From Urophycis tenuis (Eukaryota > Chordata > Actinopteri > Gadiformes > Phycidae), in assembly GCA_036785325.1 (NCBI GenBank), contig JAXIVH010000287.1:12501-76500 (forward strand): a DNA stretch of 64,000 bases, read 5' to 3'. The position numbers and the translations under genes were made by a program. Below are positions 52,295 through 64,000 of this stretch, piece by piece; the first letter of the stretch is position 1; every line of letters begins with the position of its first letter. The notes beneath the pieces are model-generated. The model made no database searches. It was not told where the DNA came from and saw nothing but the letters and a program-made list of their open reading frames with translations.

Positions 52295-53260
52295 AAAGGC
52301 CTCTCAAGGCCAAGGAACATTTCATCAGCGTTTGCAAGATTCCTGTTGAACTATCACAACGCACCCCATGGCACCACAAAGGTCTCTCCCGCAATCATGA
52401 TGTTCAAAAGAGACCTGCGAACCAACTTCCACCTGCTGAAATCAGCAGCCATGAAGGACACTTTTCAACATCAGCGGGGAAAGCAGATCCAGTGCAGAAA
52501 TCATCGAGCAAAACAAAGAGCTTTCTCTCCTGGTGACAAGGTGTTGGCAAAGAATTACAGTACGGGGCCACGGTGGGTTTTTGCGACCATTGTGGCACAG
52601 ACCGGGCCGGTCTCCATACCGTCCAGACGACTCAAGGCCTCATCTGGAAGAGGCATGTCGACCAACTTCTACAAACGGCGGGGGCAGTAACATCGGAGCT
52701 GCCTTTGATGGAGCGCGCGGAGGAGTCCCTGGGGGTACTACATCGATGACTCAATATCACCACCTGGCAGTGCTGCTGCTCCTGAGGTGCCGGTTCCTGA
52801 ACCTCCAGAGATGGTGCAGGCTGCACTCCTCCGTCCCTGGCAGTTATACCGTCTCCTTCCAGGGACGGTAAGACTGATCTTACCAGCGAGAGACGGTACC
52901 CGGTAAGAGAGCGTAAACCTCCAAGATGGATGGACTTATGAACTCTGATGAACTGTTTAACACTGACACACTCAGGTATTGGGGCAGAAGAATCTCCATG
53001 AGTGTCGTCGCGGGATGAGGTAGTCTACCCTTATCTCCCAGGTACATGTGTGAACATTTTTTTAATCAAAATAATAATAGTCCTTATTTTGGATTTTGAA
53101 TGGTCTTTTCAGGCAGCGAATCTATGCACATAAAGTGGTTGCATTGAATATACATATATGTATATATTATATATAATATTGATTATATTACTAATATTAA
53201 TATTGCTGGTGATCTTTTACTTGATATTTGTGGGGACATTTGTTTTAAGGGGGGAGGAAA
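52295..53260 (+). pseudogene. gypsy-3 integrase C-terminus and 3' region, truncated
   Basis: The frame around 52300-52690 encodes FLLNYHNAPHGTTKVSPAIM, FKRDLRTNFHLL and FSPGDKVLAKNY, the C-terminal part of a gypsy integrase with its typical YR.TPH.TT..SPA block. No earlier domains are present. AT-rich sequence follows to a polypurine tract GGGGGGAGGAAA ending at 53260. Confidence 0.8.
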
Positions 53261-53530
53261 TGTTATGTTTGTACTGCGGGGCGTACCGTAGAAGGTAACG
53301 CAAGGCTTTATGGGAAGTGATGTTTGGTTATGCTAGAGTCCTTTAGAGAGAGTAGAGTCCTTTAGAGTCCTTTAAGCATAACCTAGAGTCCTTTAGAGAG
53401 ACTCTCTAAAGGACTCTAGGTTATGCTTGATGAAAACAAAGTAAAGTTGAGTTAAGCTCTGTCTCGTGAGTCTTCATTAAGAAAGATAAAGTATAAGAAG
53501 TTTCCCAGGATATAATGCTATACTAAAATA
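53261..53530 (+). repeat. Putative 3' LTR of gypsy-3
   Basis: Begins TGTTATGTTTG directly after the polypurine tract. The right border is uncertain because no matching 5' LTR is in the window. It contains the palindrome at 53374-53428. Confidence 0.5.
53374..53428. repeat. 55-bp near-perfect palindrome (27-bp arms, 1-bp centre)
   Basis: The left arm starts AAGCATAACCTAGAGTCC (53374-53400); the right arm is its exact reverse complement (53402-53428); A53401 is the centre. Partial copies of the GAGTCCTTTAGAG unit lie just upstream at 53336-53372. Confidence 0.95.
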
Positions 53531-53954
53531 CTATCTAACTACCTATCTAGGCACTGACGTGGTGCCCTCTATTGTAGGGCATCTAAACGAAACATGTAGG
53601 TCAGGACAAACTGATCCTATAATTAGGTCAATTTGAGAATATTTAGGATCAGCACAGCAGCTAAACATTATGTTTGTGGGGCCTCTGGTGTTACAGCCTG
53701 GCCTGTGGCTCCCCGTCCCCAGCCTGGTATCATCAATACAATGTGTTGTAACCCCGCCCACCGCGCCTAGCCTCGCTCTGATTGGTCATTCCCGAGAGTC
53801 CGCCGCATTCAAACATCCGTCGTCGCCTTGTGTTGGTTGCGTGTTGTCATCGGACATATTTTTGTTGTTTTTGTTGAGTTTCCAGGCGTTCTGTCTTCGC
53901 GTGGTCGCATCTGCATGTCTAATAATTAACAACACGCATCGCAACGCCTCGTAC

Positions 53955-56900
53955 ATGGAGGAGGAACACGAGGAAGTGACCCGGAGCGGGATGAAGAACG
54001 AGAAGCAGCTCCGCAGGACGGCGTCCCGGGCGTCCAGGGCCGACCCTTCGTCCCCTGAAGCCAGGAGCAACAATAGGAAGAAGTACGGTTGAGCCACGAA
54101 ATGTTCGCTATGCAACGGGACCGGGTGGCTATTCGTATTTTAAAATCGTTGGCCTCGGATTTTCTTGTTAGTATTGTAGTCTCGTTGTATGAGCGGAGTC
54201 TCGCCCCCTCCATAGCCAGCCAGTGATCTGACAGGATCAGGCATGGTGGCTACCTCGTAGCGGTGGTATCTGAGGATCATTCTTTTACTTTATGTGGTTC
54301 ACTTATAAAACATTTATGACCACAATAATAATAACAACAGTGTCCTCTCTGCATGGGGTCTGATTTCCAGCAGCACACCATCGTAGTGCTGACCCTTCTC
54401 TGGGGACCATCGTTGTGTCCTCATACTTGATTGTGACCCGAAATATTAAAGCGCATTTGAAAGCGGTAGTAGATTTACATTGCGGATAAGCATAGGGCGT
54501 ACGTTTGAACACACATGGCGTCAAATAGGACTGTGTATATATTTGTATACATGTGCCATGTGATAACAAAGTACTTTTCGTTTGCTGACCGTCTGCAGAC
54601 CTCCACTGCAGAGAGGCAGTTCCTTTACCTTCCTGACTCCTGGGACATCATGGGACTTCACTCTGGTAAGTCCCCATCGAGAACAACAAGAATTCATTCA
54701 TTGTGTTTTTTATTGTGTGGCCGGCATCAGTGGTGAAGCTGGACCAGTTTTGGGTCTATACCGTCTAGGCGGTGAAAAAAATATACAATGTGTTGGATTG
54801 ATAGATAAATAGATAATAATATTATATTTACCCCCCACCAGAATAAATGTAAGATCTCCACCAGGTCACCCTTAAATGCAGCAAAATGCAGAAAATCACA
54901 TGGACAGAATCACCCCTGGCCGGCATGTTTTCATCTTTATATTTTTCTAAAATGATAACTAAAGTACTAAATAAGTAACTAAAGAACATACTTATTTTTT
55001 GATTAAATTATACAGTCGTTTTTTTTTTTTTGTCGTTTTTTAGTAGTTTTATTTTAAACCCAATGTGATTATTAGATTTGTGATATGTAAGTGCATCTAT
55101 TTTTGATGGCTTACTGGACCTGGAGAATACAACCAACACCATGCATTGGTATACGTTCACAGAAAAGAAAACGCAAAGATAAGGACGATGACACAGTCAG
55201 CCTCTCCAGCTTCGATCTCAAGGTGAGAGCACTTGTATTTTGGATAACTTCCCTGCCAAATCCTTTTAATTGTTTGCTACTCACATGCATGAATCACAAC
55301 AGAAACCAACCTCTTGTAACGCACCTGAAGTTCAGATGTTATCTGTTAAGGATTTCAGAAAAAAGAGAAGCGAGAAATCACTCTTAAAAATTCAAAATGG
55401 TAATTAATCACTTATAGATGATGGACAAATCACAGCTCTAGTGTGAATATGTGTATTGTTTTCTCAAGGAGCCTAGCAACAAGCGGGTGAGACCACTAGC
55501 CAAGGTGTCGTCCCTGGCCAACCTGATGTCCCCCTCTAAGAATGGAGCAGTCCGGCGCTTTGGGCAAACCCTTCAGGTAACCAGCAAGCGTCTTCACCCT
55601 GGCCCATATTGTGCACCTTTTGGGGTTAAGTTAAGATAAACCCTTATTTTACCAACAGCTGTGAGTCTGATAAGCTATTAGATGCCACTCTATAGTCGTA
55701 AAGTCCACCCAGGTGTTGTATGATGGATGGATCAGCCTGCCGTTTGGTACAGTCCACTGGGTATGCTGGCAGGTCGACAGATCTATAATGCATCTGGGTG
55801 GACACTTCCCAGTGCGATGTCACTAGAGGGTAGATTTTGAAATGGCTTCAAGAAGATTCAAGAAGTGTTTATTGTCATCACATCAAGGACATGACGAGAT
55901 TGTAGTAGCTGCCACAGTAATAGTGCATTCAATTATTGTTTTTAAAACAAAACAATAAATGGAGAAGGGGAGAAAAGATAAGAGGCCATAAAAATAGCCA
56001 TATGGCCCACACATACTTAAAAACAATGCAGACACACATTCGGAATGACGGAATGTTGGAATGACGGTAACGCAAATGAGGTTATTAAAGTAAATATAAA
56101 GTGATGAGATAAGATAAAATAAAAATAGAAAATCCAAGGGACCTGTAGATAAATATAAAGTGACAATATAAAAGTGACAATGTAAAAGTGACACAGTGCG
56201 TACTATTGTGAGGGTGAGGTAGGAAGGTGAGGTGCTGAGTTCAGTAACCTCGTGGCCCAGGGATAGAACCTATTCTTCAATCATTCTTCAATTGTAGTGC
56301 AATCAGGACCCTTAAAGGGATGGCTCTACATATGCCTGTATTTAATAGTAAACCTGTGCTCCTCAGTCCATGTCACGCAGTGACAGCAAGTCCCCGGGGA
56401 TGTCCCTCAGAGCCAGCAGCAAGGGGGTCGGCCCCACGCCCACCAAACGAAGGAACAGCACCCTGTGGTCCGAGAGCCTCGACGTCCATCAGAAGAGCAC
56501 CTTTTCCACCAAGGAGATCAAGAGACAGGAGGTAGTGTGGCAGGCTCTGTGGCGGGCCTGGCAATACAACTTTGAACCTGAATCAAGCATTTATATCATG
56601 GGGGCATTTAGCAGACGCTTTTGTCCAAAGCGACTTACAATCGGTACATTTGTGGGGTTCAACACGTGGACAGTTGGAGGAGAGGGGGATCGAGGGGATC
56701 GAACCGCCGACCCTACACTTAGTGGACGACCCGCTCTGTCCACCCGCTCTACCCACTGAGCTACTGCCGCCCCATTTATATGATGCTTAGCTTATGGTGG
56801 TTTTACTTAGTACTTCTCTCTCTCTCTCTCCTCAGGCGATCCATGAACTCTACAGGGGCGAGCAGGATCTCATTGAAGACCTCCAACTGGCACGGAAGGT

Positions 56901-59900
56901 GAGTGGGTCTGATTGCCTCCTAGCAGAGGGATGGATCCTTGCAGAGTGGATGGTAGTCAGGGTGTGCGGATGTCCCGGCCAGGAGGTTCTAGTTTCGAGC
57001 CCAGAACGTAGGCACCCTTAAGCAAGAAGATGAAGATGGCTAAATATTGATTTATTGCTGAAGTCACTTTGGTTGAACGCTCCTGCTCCATGACCCAATA
57101 GTAAATGGTAAAAGTACCATCACAACTACAACTGCTGTTGGTTATGGTCAGCGGTCTTGAACGAACCGTGGTTCTCCTTGCCTTCAGGCGTACCACGACC
57201 CCATGCTGAAGCTCTCCATCATGACGGAGGAGGAGCTGACACACATCTTTGGGGAGCTGCATGCCTACATTCCCCTGCATGAGGGTAAGCCTCGGTCTGG
57301 AGGCCTGAACTCTTAACCCATTCCCCTGCCCTTCGATCACAGAGGTGTATGAACCATGCCTGTGCCTTTCCGTGTCTGCAGATCTGTATGCAAAGCTAAC
57401 AGAGAGTGCTGCTGGTCCCAGTGGCACGGTGGGTCAGATTGGACAGATCATAATAGATTGGGTATGTATTTAAAACTGATGCAAGGTCAGGGACATCGCT
57501 GTGTATGGCTCTGCACCGATGATCTGTATTTATAACCATAGTTCTATAACATACTTTATAACTATATTTCTATATGAACATTTTAGTTTTGGTATCTTTT
57601 GTTAACGCCTTGGCTTTTTCCACCCAAATGGCTATTACTGCCCTGTATCTGACCTGACGTTCAAATTTCCTTACTTTTTGAATTGTCTGGCATTTCCTGC
57701 TGAACATTTTTGGCGCCTGATATAAATGTTGATATTGAAACACTGTTGACTCGGAACACACAGAACAGTTAATACCACTCGCGGGCTAACATTGACACAG
57801 GCAATAGTTTGAACTGCACAAAGGGAAACCGACTGTTGCCGCGTCTCCTTCCCTCCCGCAGTTACCTGGCCTGAATTCCTACAAGGTCTACTGCAGCAAC
57901 CAGCTGGCCGCCAAGGCGCTGCTGGACCAGAAGAAGCAGGACAAGCGGGTGCAGGACTTCCTGCAGCGCTGCCTGGAGTCGCCCTTCAGCAGGAAGCTGG
58001 ACCTCTGGAGCTTCCTGGACATCCCGCGGTCGCGCCTGGTCAAGTACCCGCTGCTGTTCAGGGAGATCCTCCGGCACACGCCGCCCGAGCACCCGGACGT
58101 GGCCAGTCTGGAAACGGCCGTACGTTTTTCTCCTCGTTGTCGTCTCATCGGGACCCTTCTGTCCTCCCCCGCCGCGCGCACACTGTAGTAGCTGCTAACC
58201 GGGGACACAGCGAGGACACTGCCCAAGTGGTGATTGCGTCGCTATAGTACCGCTCGGACATGTACGAGACGGATACAAGCCATTCATAAGCAGGTCGATG
58301 GAAGGCATGTGGCTCAGGAAGGCCTGCTTATGAGCTGGGGTCATTGGGGATCGAACCCAGGACTTTCCACAACGCTATCCTTAAACATTTTAGCCATCTT
58401 TAACAATTATGAAAGGGTATCAGTGCATCCTTATTGGTTATGATTCCAGTAATGGCGATTGGCAATGGCCATTTTATTTTAGGAGCAATCTTGTCATATT
58501 TGTTGACATTCTCTTGACATCCCAACAGTAATCAATCAATCAATCAAAATTCGGAGAAAAAAAATCCAGCTATTGCAGACCTGTAATAAGCCTGTTCAAT
58601 CATTTAGCAATAATTCGGTCTGATTGAAACGATTGGGTGGCCTACCTGTCTGTCTAACTGCCTGCCCGGCTACCAGCGAGCGCTCTGCCCAACCTATCGC
58701 TAAAGCCAGCGCGCTAGTGACGTGTTTTGGGGAGTGGCTCTGGAAGAAGGCCTGAAGGTAGGGATGGGATCTGTTGTGTTGGGCTACTTTCAAAATCTAG
58801 CTTCCTCCGCCCGGTTTCTCTCCCAAGTTGCTCATCCAGTAGCGCGAGGCTAACTGAGTGCTGGCGTTCCGCAGATGGCCATAATCCAGGGGATCCTGTC
58901 CGACATCAACGTGAAGAAAGGGGAGTCGGAGTGCCAGTACTACATCGACAGGCTGGAGTACCTGGACGACCGGCAGAGAGACCCTCTGATTGACAGCTGC
59001 AAGAGCCTGTTGTGCCACGGAGAGCTGAGGAACAAGAGCGGCTCGGTGAGAATCCCGGTGATATGACGTCATGTCACCGAAGTGTGGCTGACATGACGTC
59101 ACACGCAACCACACGGCCCCGTCGCCACGCATTTCTGTAGTCTCAACGCCACACTTTGAAACGGGGCCACTTGAGTTATTAACAAACGAACGCTTCCGCC
59201 GTTGTGTCCCGACCGCAGAAGCTCCACGTGTTCCTCTTCTCTGAGCTGATGGTGCTGACCCGGCCGGTGACCCGCAACGAGAGGAGCTGCTTCCAGGTGT
59301 ACCGGCTGCCCATCCCCGTGCGGGACCTGGCCCTGGAGGACCTGCAGGACGGGGACGTCCGCATGGGCGGCTCCTTCAGAGGGGCCTTCACCACCGGGGA
59401 GAAAGGTGGGCGGAGCCGCATTTGACCTGCGCTAACGGGACAATGCTCGCCAGCAGTCGATTGCAACCTACTGGATGCCGAAGGTCACACGCGTGCTGGT
59501 GTTGACCTCACTAGCGTGGGCTCATAAGGGCGGCAGTAGCTCAGTGGGTAGAGCGGGGTGGACAGAGCGGGTCGTCCGCTAACCGTAGGGTCGGCGGTTC
59601 GATCCCCTTGACCCCCTTCCTCCTCCAACTGTCCACATGTCGAACCCCACAAATGTACTGATTGTAACTCGCTTTGGACGAAAGCGTCTGCTAAATGCCC
59701 CCTTTTTAAGTCCACCTGCAGGCCACTCCCGTGTTCACGCGTTCACGCTCGTTCTTTGTCCCCCACAGCCAAGAACGTGTTCCGTGTGAGCTCCCTGGAC
59801 CCGTCGCACGGCCAGTCCCACACCCTGCAGGTCACCGACGTCTACCACAAGCAGCAGTGGCTGAACTGCCTGCGCAGCGCCATGGCCCAGCAGCCGGCCG

Positions 59901-60064
59901 GGCCCCCCCGCTGGGCCGCCACGGCGCCGCGGCGCCGGTCCTCCGCCGCCTCCATCGACGGCGAGGCGGCGGACGAGAACTGCCCGGAGGTTCTGCCCCG
60001 GAGCAAGGCGAGGCTGGACAAGAGGTTCCGCGGGTCGCTGAAGAGGAAGGAGACTGGGGTGTAA
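53955..60064 (+). CDS. net1: RhoA guanine nucleotide exchange factor NET1
   Basis: Dbl-family exchange factor that activates RhoA, shuttling between nucleus and cytoplasm. Exons: 53955-54082, 54599-54665, 55163-55222, 55469-55576, 56367-56531, 56836-56898, 57188-57284, 57382-57461, 57862-58119, 58875-59045, 59219-59405, 59769-60064; all are in phase, 559 aa. The N-terminus has RGSSFTFLTPGTSWDFTL and a nuclear-localisation-like KRKRKDK, both as in NET1 rather than the paralogue ARHGEF3. The DH domain spans about residues 173-355 (RGEQDLIEDL, RVQDFLQRCLESPFSRKLDL, RLVKYPLLFREIL). The PH domain follows to about 500 (KLHVFLFSELMVLTRPVT, LEDLQDGDVRMGGSFRGAF). The C-terminus RKETGV resembles the PDZ-binding RKETLV of mammalian NET1. 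AATAAA lies at 60751-60756. The net1/asb13 convergent pair is also found on human 10p15. Confidence 0.95.
55855..56180. repeat. Dispersed repeat in net1 intron 4
   Basis: AGAAGTGTTTATTGTCATCA and GGACATGACGAGATTGTAGT, followed by (AAATATAAAGTGAC)-type units at 56090-56190. It resembles the 'caagtttattgtca' fish interspersed repeat class. Confidence 0.5.
56598..56773 (-). repeat. tRNA-derived SINE (family A) in net1 intron 5
   Basis: On the minus strand: GCGGCAGTAGCTCAGTGGGT, GTCGGCGGTTCGATCCCC, ending AAAGCGTCTGCTAAATGCCC. Same family as the copies at 5404 and 59527. Confidence 0.85.
59527..59705 (+). repeat. tRNA-derived SINE (family A) in net1 intron 11
   Basis: Starts GGGCGGCAGTAGCTCAGTGG, contains GTCGGCGGTTCGATCCCC, and ends AAAGCGTCTGCTAAATGCCC. 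It shows an internal duplication around GGTGGACAGAGCGGGTCG near the head. Confidence 0.85.
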
Positions 60065-61341
60065 GGGGGGGGAGGGGGGAGGCCTGTGGAGTGCCGTGGA
60101 GAGATGCTCCTGCTGCAAAGTGCGTGGGCGTATGGCTGTTGGATCGGCGGCCATCTTGTTTGAACAAAGAGTTCACGTGGAAACCACTGTATTATGTGTC
60201 TTGAGTCCGAGTTGATTAGCCTGGCTGTGCTAAGTTTGTATTCGAAACGGGGGAGGGGAACTCCCCTCCAATCACTTCCGTCCAAAACTTATCGATTACT
60301 TGTTCTGTTTTGTTTTCTGATTTAGAGGGGAAAAAAAAGGAGTGTATTTAGTTTACAAAATATGTTTCTGATGTTTGTTTACGTGCAGCAGTTAAATATT
60401 TGTGACATTTGTTTTACATAATTTAACATTTACACCACTTTTGTAGCTCTTAAGAATTTGATTGTTTTAAATTCAAATTAATTTCCCTTTTATATTTGTA
60501 AGTGTCTGTGAAGGCAAAAGAAAAAAGAGAACTCCGAACATTGATTTGTAAATCGTGTCGTTTCAAGGAGGGAGAAGCCGTGGTCCAAGAGATCCAAGTT
60601 CTTTTGAGAATTGGATTGATTTGTAAGGTGAACGAAACATTTCATAGAAATTAGATTAAGATGCCTTGCTGTATGTTGTGCAAAACATTGTGGGAATCGA
60701 CTAGTATTGTGTAATGTGAATCTACTTACTGAGAATGATTACAGGAAGAAAATAAATCTCTTTGTGGGTTTGATTTCATATGTCCTGTATTTGTCTATTT
60801 ACCCAAATTACATTCACTTAGATGATTGTATATACATATTCACATTCACAATTCACAAAAGAGGTATTAATATGTTCAAATTATTACAGTTTTACTGTAC
60901 ATTTCTGTGCTAATTCCATGTATGATGAAACAATTTCCCAAATAATTCCTAAAATATATAACATTCACTTTTTCCTGATAAAATGGGACAAGCCCCAGAT
61001 TGACAAAAAGGAGATTCAAGTTTGCAGAAATGTGACATAGATCCGCTTGTGATATTTGTGGCAGGAAGAGAAACAAAGTGCAGAACTGAAATCTAGAGCA
61101 GTGGCTCCCAGTGTGTTTGGACCAGTGACCCCGTTATTCAGACCAAAAGTTCAGACCTAACTTCTGAAGTGTTGTAGCAGTTCCGTAGAAGCTTGCTTAT
61201 GGCTATGAATCATGGTATAAATCATATAATAACATAATTAGAAAAATAAAGTATCATCTCTATCAGTCAACTATAGCTAAGTCCACAATCTCCCGCGAGC
61301 CCACGTGAACACAACGCCGGTGACCGCTGACCTGGGGCGCC
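60065..61341. other. net1 3' UTR and spacer between convergent genes
   Basis: The net1 poly-A signal lies at 60751-60756, giving a 3' UTR of about 0.7 kb. AT-rich sequence continues to the asb13 stop codon at 61342-61344. No further exon is seen. Confidence 0.6.
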
Positions 61342-63884
61342 TCAGAGGGGATCAACAGGGGAGGCCGCGTAACAGAGGAACCCTCTGATGCTCCGGGGCA
61401 AGTCCAGCTGGGAAACCACCGCGAGTGTCTTTGTGCCGAAGGTTCTTCTAAAGGCCAGTCTGCTGATCTGCTGGAGACTGAGCGGTGTGCCTGATGAAGG
61501 GCAGGAGAAGGAACGTGTGAATGAAGCAGCACGACCTGAAAACACTGCGTTTTTAGATGGAGGTACACTTTCAGGAGGATCGGGATGTGGTCGTGGAGCG
61601 TGAGTTCCACTGAGTCCGTCTTGCTGAACGTCCCTTGAAGGTGTGATATTCGACGTATAATGGCTGGGTTATGCTTCATTTATGCTTCCGCGTTGACGCA
61701 ACGCTGGGGGCTTGCGGACCCTTTACGTCCCCTTTGCGTCCAACGCAAGGTGCCTGACGTGCACCTCCCAAAAATCCTAGACGCACGTTGAGGCGACACA
61801 ACACCAACTTTGGCTTTGGCTGTGATTGGTCCGCGAACTACATTCGCTGGAGATCGCTTTTCCGGTTTCCACTCGTAAACACCGCTACGGTGTGATAAAT
61901 GCTTTGACTGATTGGCGACAACACTTTTGCCTTCAATTCTGTAAACTTTTTTTTTTTACTCGCTAGTAATCCATATGTTATGACCATAATGGTCATTCTG
62001 GTCCCTCTACCGGTGTGGCATTGAATTGCATTTCGACGTGTAAACCCCACGCAGAACCATCACGGGCTCATGACTGCGTCCGAGCAACTGCGTGGCCATC
62101 GCGTGATCACTACGTGATCACTACGCGGAAGCATAACTCCTTAAGTGTATATTCTTATAACATAAACCAAGCTTACTTTCAAAGAACTCCAGGCAGAGAT
62201 AAGCAGGAGATCCCGAGCTGGCGTAATGGATGGGTTTCTTGCCAAGGTTGTCCCTGGCGTACACGTTCCCCCCAAACTCCACCAGGAGGTCGATCAGGCC
62301 TACGTGCTTGACCTTAGCGGCGTGATGCAGGGCTGTCTCGTGCAGCTTGGCCGCGTTGACGTTTGCACCTTGAGGATGAAAGATAAAAAATCTCTTGAAG
62401 TAACAGAACACGTTTTGTTGTGCAATAAAAAAAAAAGGCTTGGCGACTTACAGTGATGTATTGCGTCATTGTTTATTACAAGGAAATAACTGCCATCCTT
62501 TTAAGGTTCACCGAGTGACAGTGAATAAATCAAATGTGGTGTGGGAACCATCATTCATTTCAGCAGGGTTTGGACCCACCTGCCTGGAGGAGCACTTTTG
62601 CGCAGTCATAATGTTTCCTGGCACAGGCGACGTGAAGCGGGGTTCCGAAGTGGCAATCATGGGCCTCCATGAGGGCCCCTTCATCAATCATGAGCTGAAC
62701 ACAGTCAGCATTCCCTGTCACAAAAACACATGAATGAGCACACAATGTCCAACAAGGTTAGTTTTCACATTTTTGCAACCCAACTGTAAACACCCTTCAG
62801 CGATAACGCCTAATCCCTGCCTCCTTATTTATGACAAGTGTCTAAAAATGCACTGTAACTCTGGCTCTAAATGGCTACACAGTAAGCAGTGAAATGGTGT
62901 GCAGCCTTCGTTACTAAAACGGCCCGTGTCCATGAACGACGTGAACACCGCTACCTGGATCCCAACACTACCAACACATAATCACCGTCTTCATCTGCAC
63001 TTAAATAAACAGGTCTTTTTTTCTCCACGTTTGGCACCCGTCAAGTGAACACACCTCCCATGCACGCCTCGTGAAGGGGCGAGAAGGTGAACAGAGGGGG
63101 GTTAACCGTGGCCCCATACTGCAGCAGCAGCTTCACACAGTCCAGGCTCCCGGCAGCGCACGCGTCACACAGCGGGGTGCTGCTGTCGATGTTCCGCGCG
63201 TCCACCTTTGTGTGGGCACAGACAGACGAGAACACGTTCAGACATCCCCAGCACCACAGAACCTTCGCTAGGGTTGTTCATGCTTTATTGCTCATGTACT
63301 AGTTTATTGAGTCACTCAGCCAAAGCTTTTACCCGAAGCGAACCGACATCAGATTCCGATGCAAGGGTTTTAAGTAGCAGGTAGGGGTTAGAGCGCTTGC
63401 TAAAGGATGCCCACAAGCATTCAGTGATGACACTGGTAGTCAAACCCAGTACCTTTCGTCTGGGAGTCATCCTAGCATCTTAGCCACTACACTACCCTAT
63501 GTTTGTCTTCTTGTTCCTCAGATGTCCCCCCCCCTTAACAATCCCCTCTTCTGTTCCTTCTCAAGGTTTCTTCCCTTTAGATTTGGGGATGTTTTTCTTG
63601 ACCTGGAGAAGGCTTGGAGTCATGGGCCTGTCAGGCTCTTGAGACTTCGACTGTGACGACTGGATGAATACTTATATATCTCACCTGTGCGCCAGCGAGC
63701 AGAAGAAGCCTTACACATTGGGTCTGTCCTTGTATGCACGCCTCATGCAAGGGGGTGATGGAATCCACAGCCACAATGTTAACCGCCGCACCTCCCTGGA
63801 TGAGCCGCTGCAGCTCGTGTGTTCTGCCCTGGGCCGCAGCCTCGTGCACTGCGGAGCGGTCCGTCCAGAACCCCAGACCGTGAG
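61342..63884 (-). CDS. asb13: Ankyrin repeat and SOCS box protein 13 (5' exon outside window)
   Basis: Ankyrin/SOCS-box protein, expected to be a substrate receptor for an Elongin B/C-Cullin 5 ubiquitin ligase. Minus-strand exons: 63685-63884, 63055-63205, 62580-62714, 62177-62368, 61342-61490; all are in phase. The first exon here begins in mid-codon after an acceptor (CCTCAG), so the short first coding exon lies beyond 64000. Ankyrin blocks include DSITPLHEACIQGQTQCVRL, STPLCDACAAGSLDCVKLLL, HFGTPLHVACARKHYDC and NVNAAKLHETALHHAAKVK, very close to human ASB13. The last exon encodes the SOCS box (PLSLQQISRLAFRRTFG, LDLPRSIRGFLCY) with an extra tail (AASPVDPL) beyond the usual end. It is convergent with net1, as in human. 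Confidence 0.95.
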
Positions 63885-64000
63885 CTGAGGACATAGGAAC
63901 ACATGGCAGGGGTTTGAATCCATCTCGGCCATTTTTAAGAAAGATGACCACCTTCTAAAACATGATGCAAATGTTTAAGTTGGGCCAATAATACTTCTAT
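63885..64000 (-). other. asb13 intron 1, partial
   Basis: Sequence upstream of the asb13 exon 2 acceptor; no coding exon is visible before the window ends. Confidence 0.6.

Noticed and set aside
54515..54736. net1 exon 2 read in the frame starting near 54515
   Set aside because: The alternative frame encodes the NET1 signature RGSSFTFLTPG and fits the phases of exons 1 and 3.
59735..60285. Long minus-strand Pro/Arg-rich ORFs opposite the net1 last exon
   Set aside because: They are GC-rich antisense shadows without motifs or splice partners.

Overview
This is vertebrate nuclear DNA. Teleost egg-envelope (zona pellucida) genes, intron-rich conserved genes and abundant fish-type SINEs, LINEs, LTR elements and DNA transposons point to a teleost fish; I cannot name the species. 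No tool was run. Exon boundaries come from reading GT/AG sites, codon phase and recalled family similarity.

Layout. 1-2170: no gene recognised. 2211-5195 (-): a complete eight-exon ZP3-type egg-coat gene. 6282-9347 (+): a complete eight-exon ZP1/ZP4-type (choriogenin H-like) gene, head-to-head with ZP3 across about 1.1 kb. 10546-15430 (+): choline kinase beta (chkb), 11 exons, 406 aa. 17003-22584 (+): a BTB-BACK-kelch gene with an N-terminal hydrophobic segment, an intronic tRNA-Leu(CAG) and one apparent reading-frame break. 39505-47774 (+): clpx, 14 coding exons, 624 aa. 49690-51741 (+): ubap1l, 407 aa. 53955-60064 (+): net1, a RhoA GEF, 559 aa. 61342-63884 (-): asb13, whose first exon lies beyond the window.

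Between the kelch gene and clpx lies a stack of nested mobile elements (23421-36375). A decayed gypsy element (gypsy-1) is split inside its reverse transcriptase by a Kolobok-type DNA transposon at a TTAA site, and the gypsy frame resumes on the far side at 34259. The Kolobok element carries a THAP transposase gene on the + strand and, convergently, a second gene related to the C-terminal domain of P2X7 receptors. It was then hit by a 131-bp hAT MITE (8-bp target duplication), an L2-type LINE tail, and a very young full-length chromodomain gypsy element (gypsy-2; 501-bp LTRs with one difference seen, 5-bp target duplication). Gypsy-2 sits inside a transposase exon and has a 10-base match between its putative RNA 5' end and its primer-binding site, as expected for self-priming. 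Next to the stack, an L2 LINE is split by a PIF/Harbinger fragment, and an L1-like 3' end follows.

The gene content joins blocks that are separate in human: CHKB and a possible KLHDC7B relative (22q13), CLPX-UBAP1L (15q22) and NET1-ASB13 (10p15). The two ZP genes would act together in egg-coat assembly. The other genes are housekeeping or signalling genes with unrelated roles.
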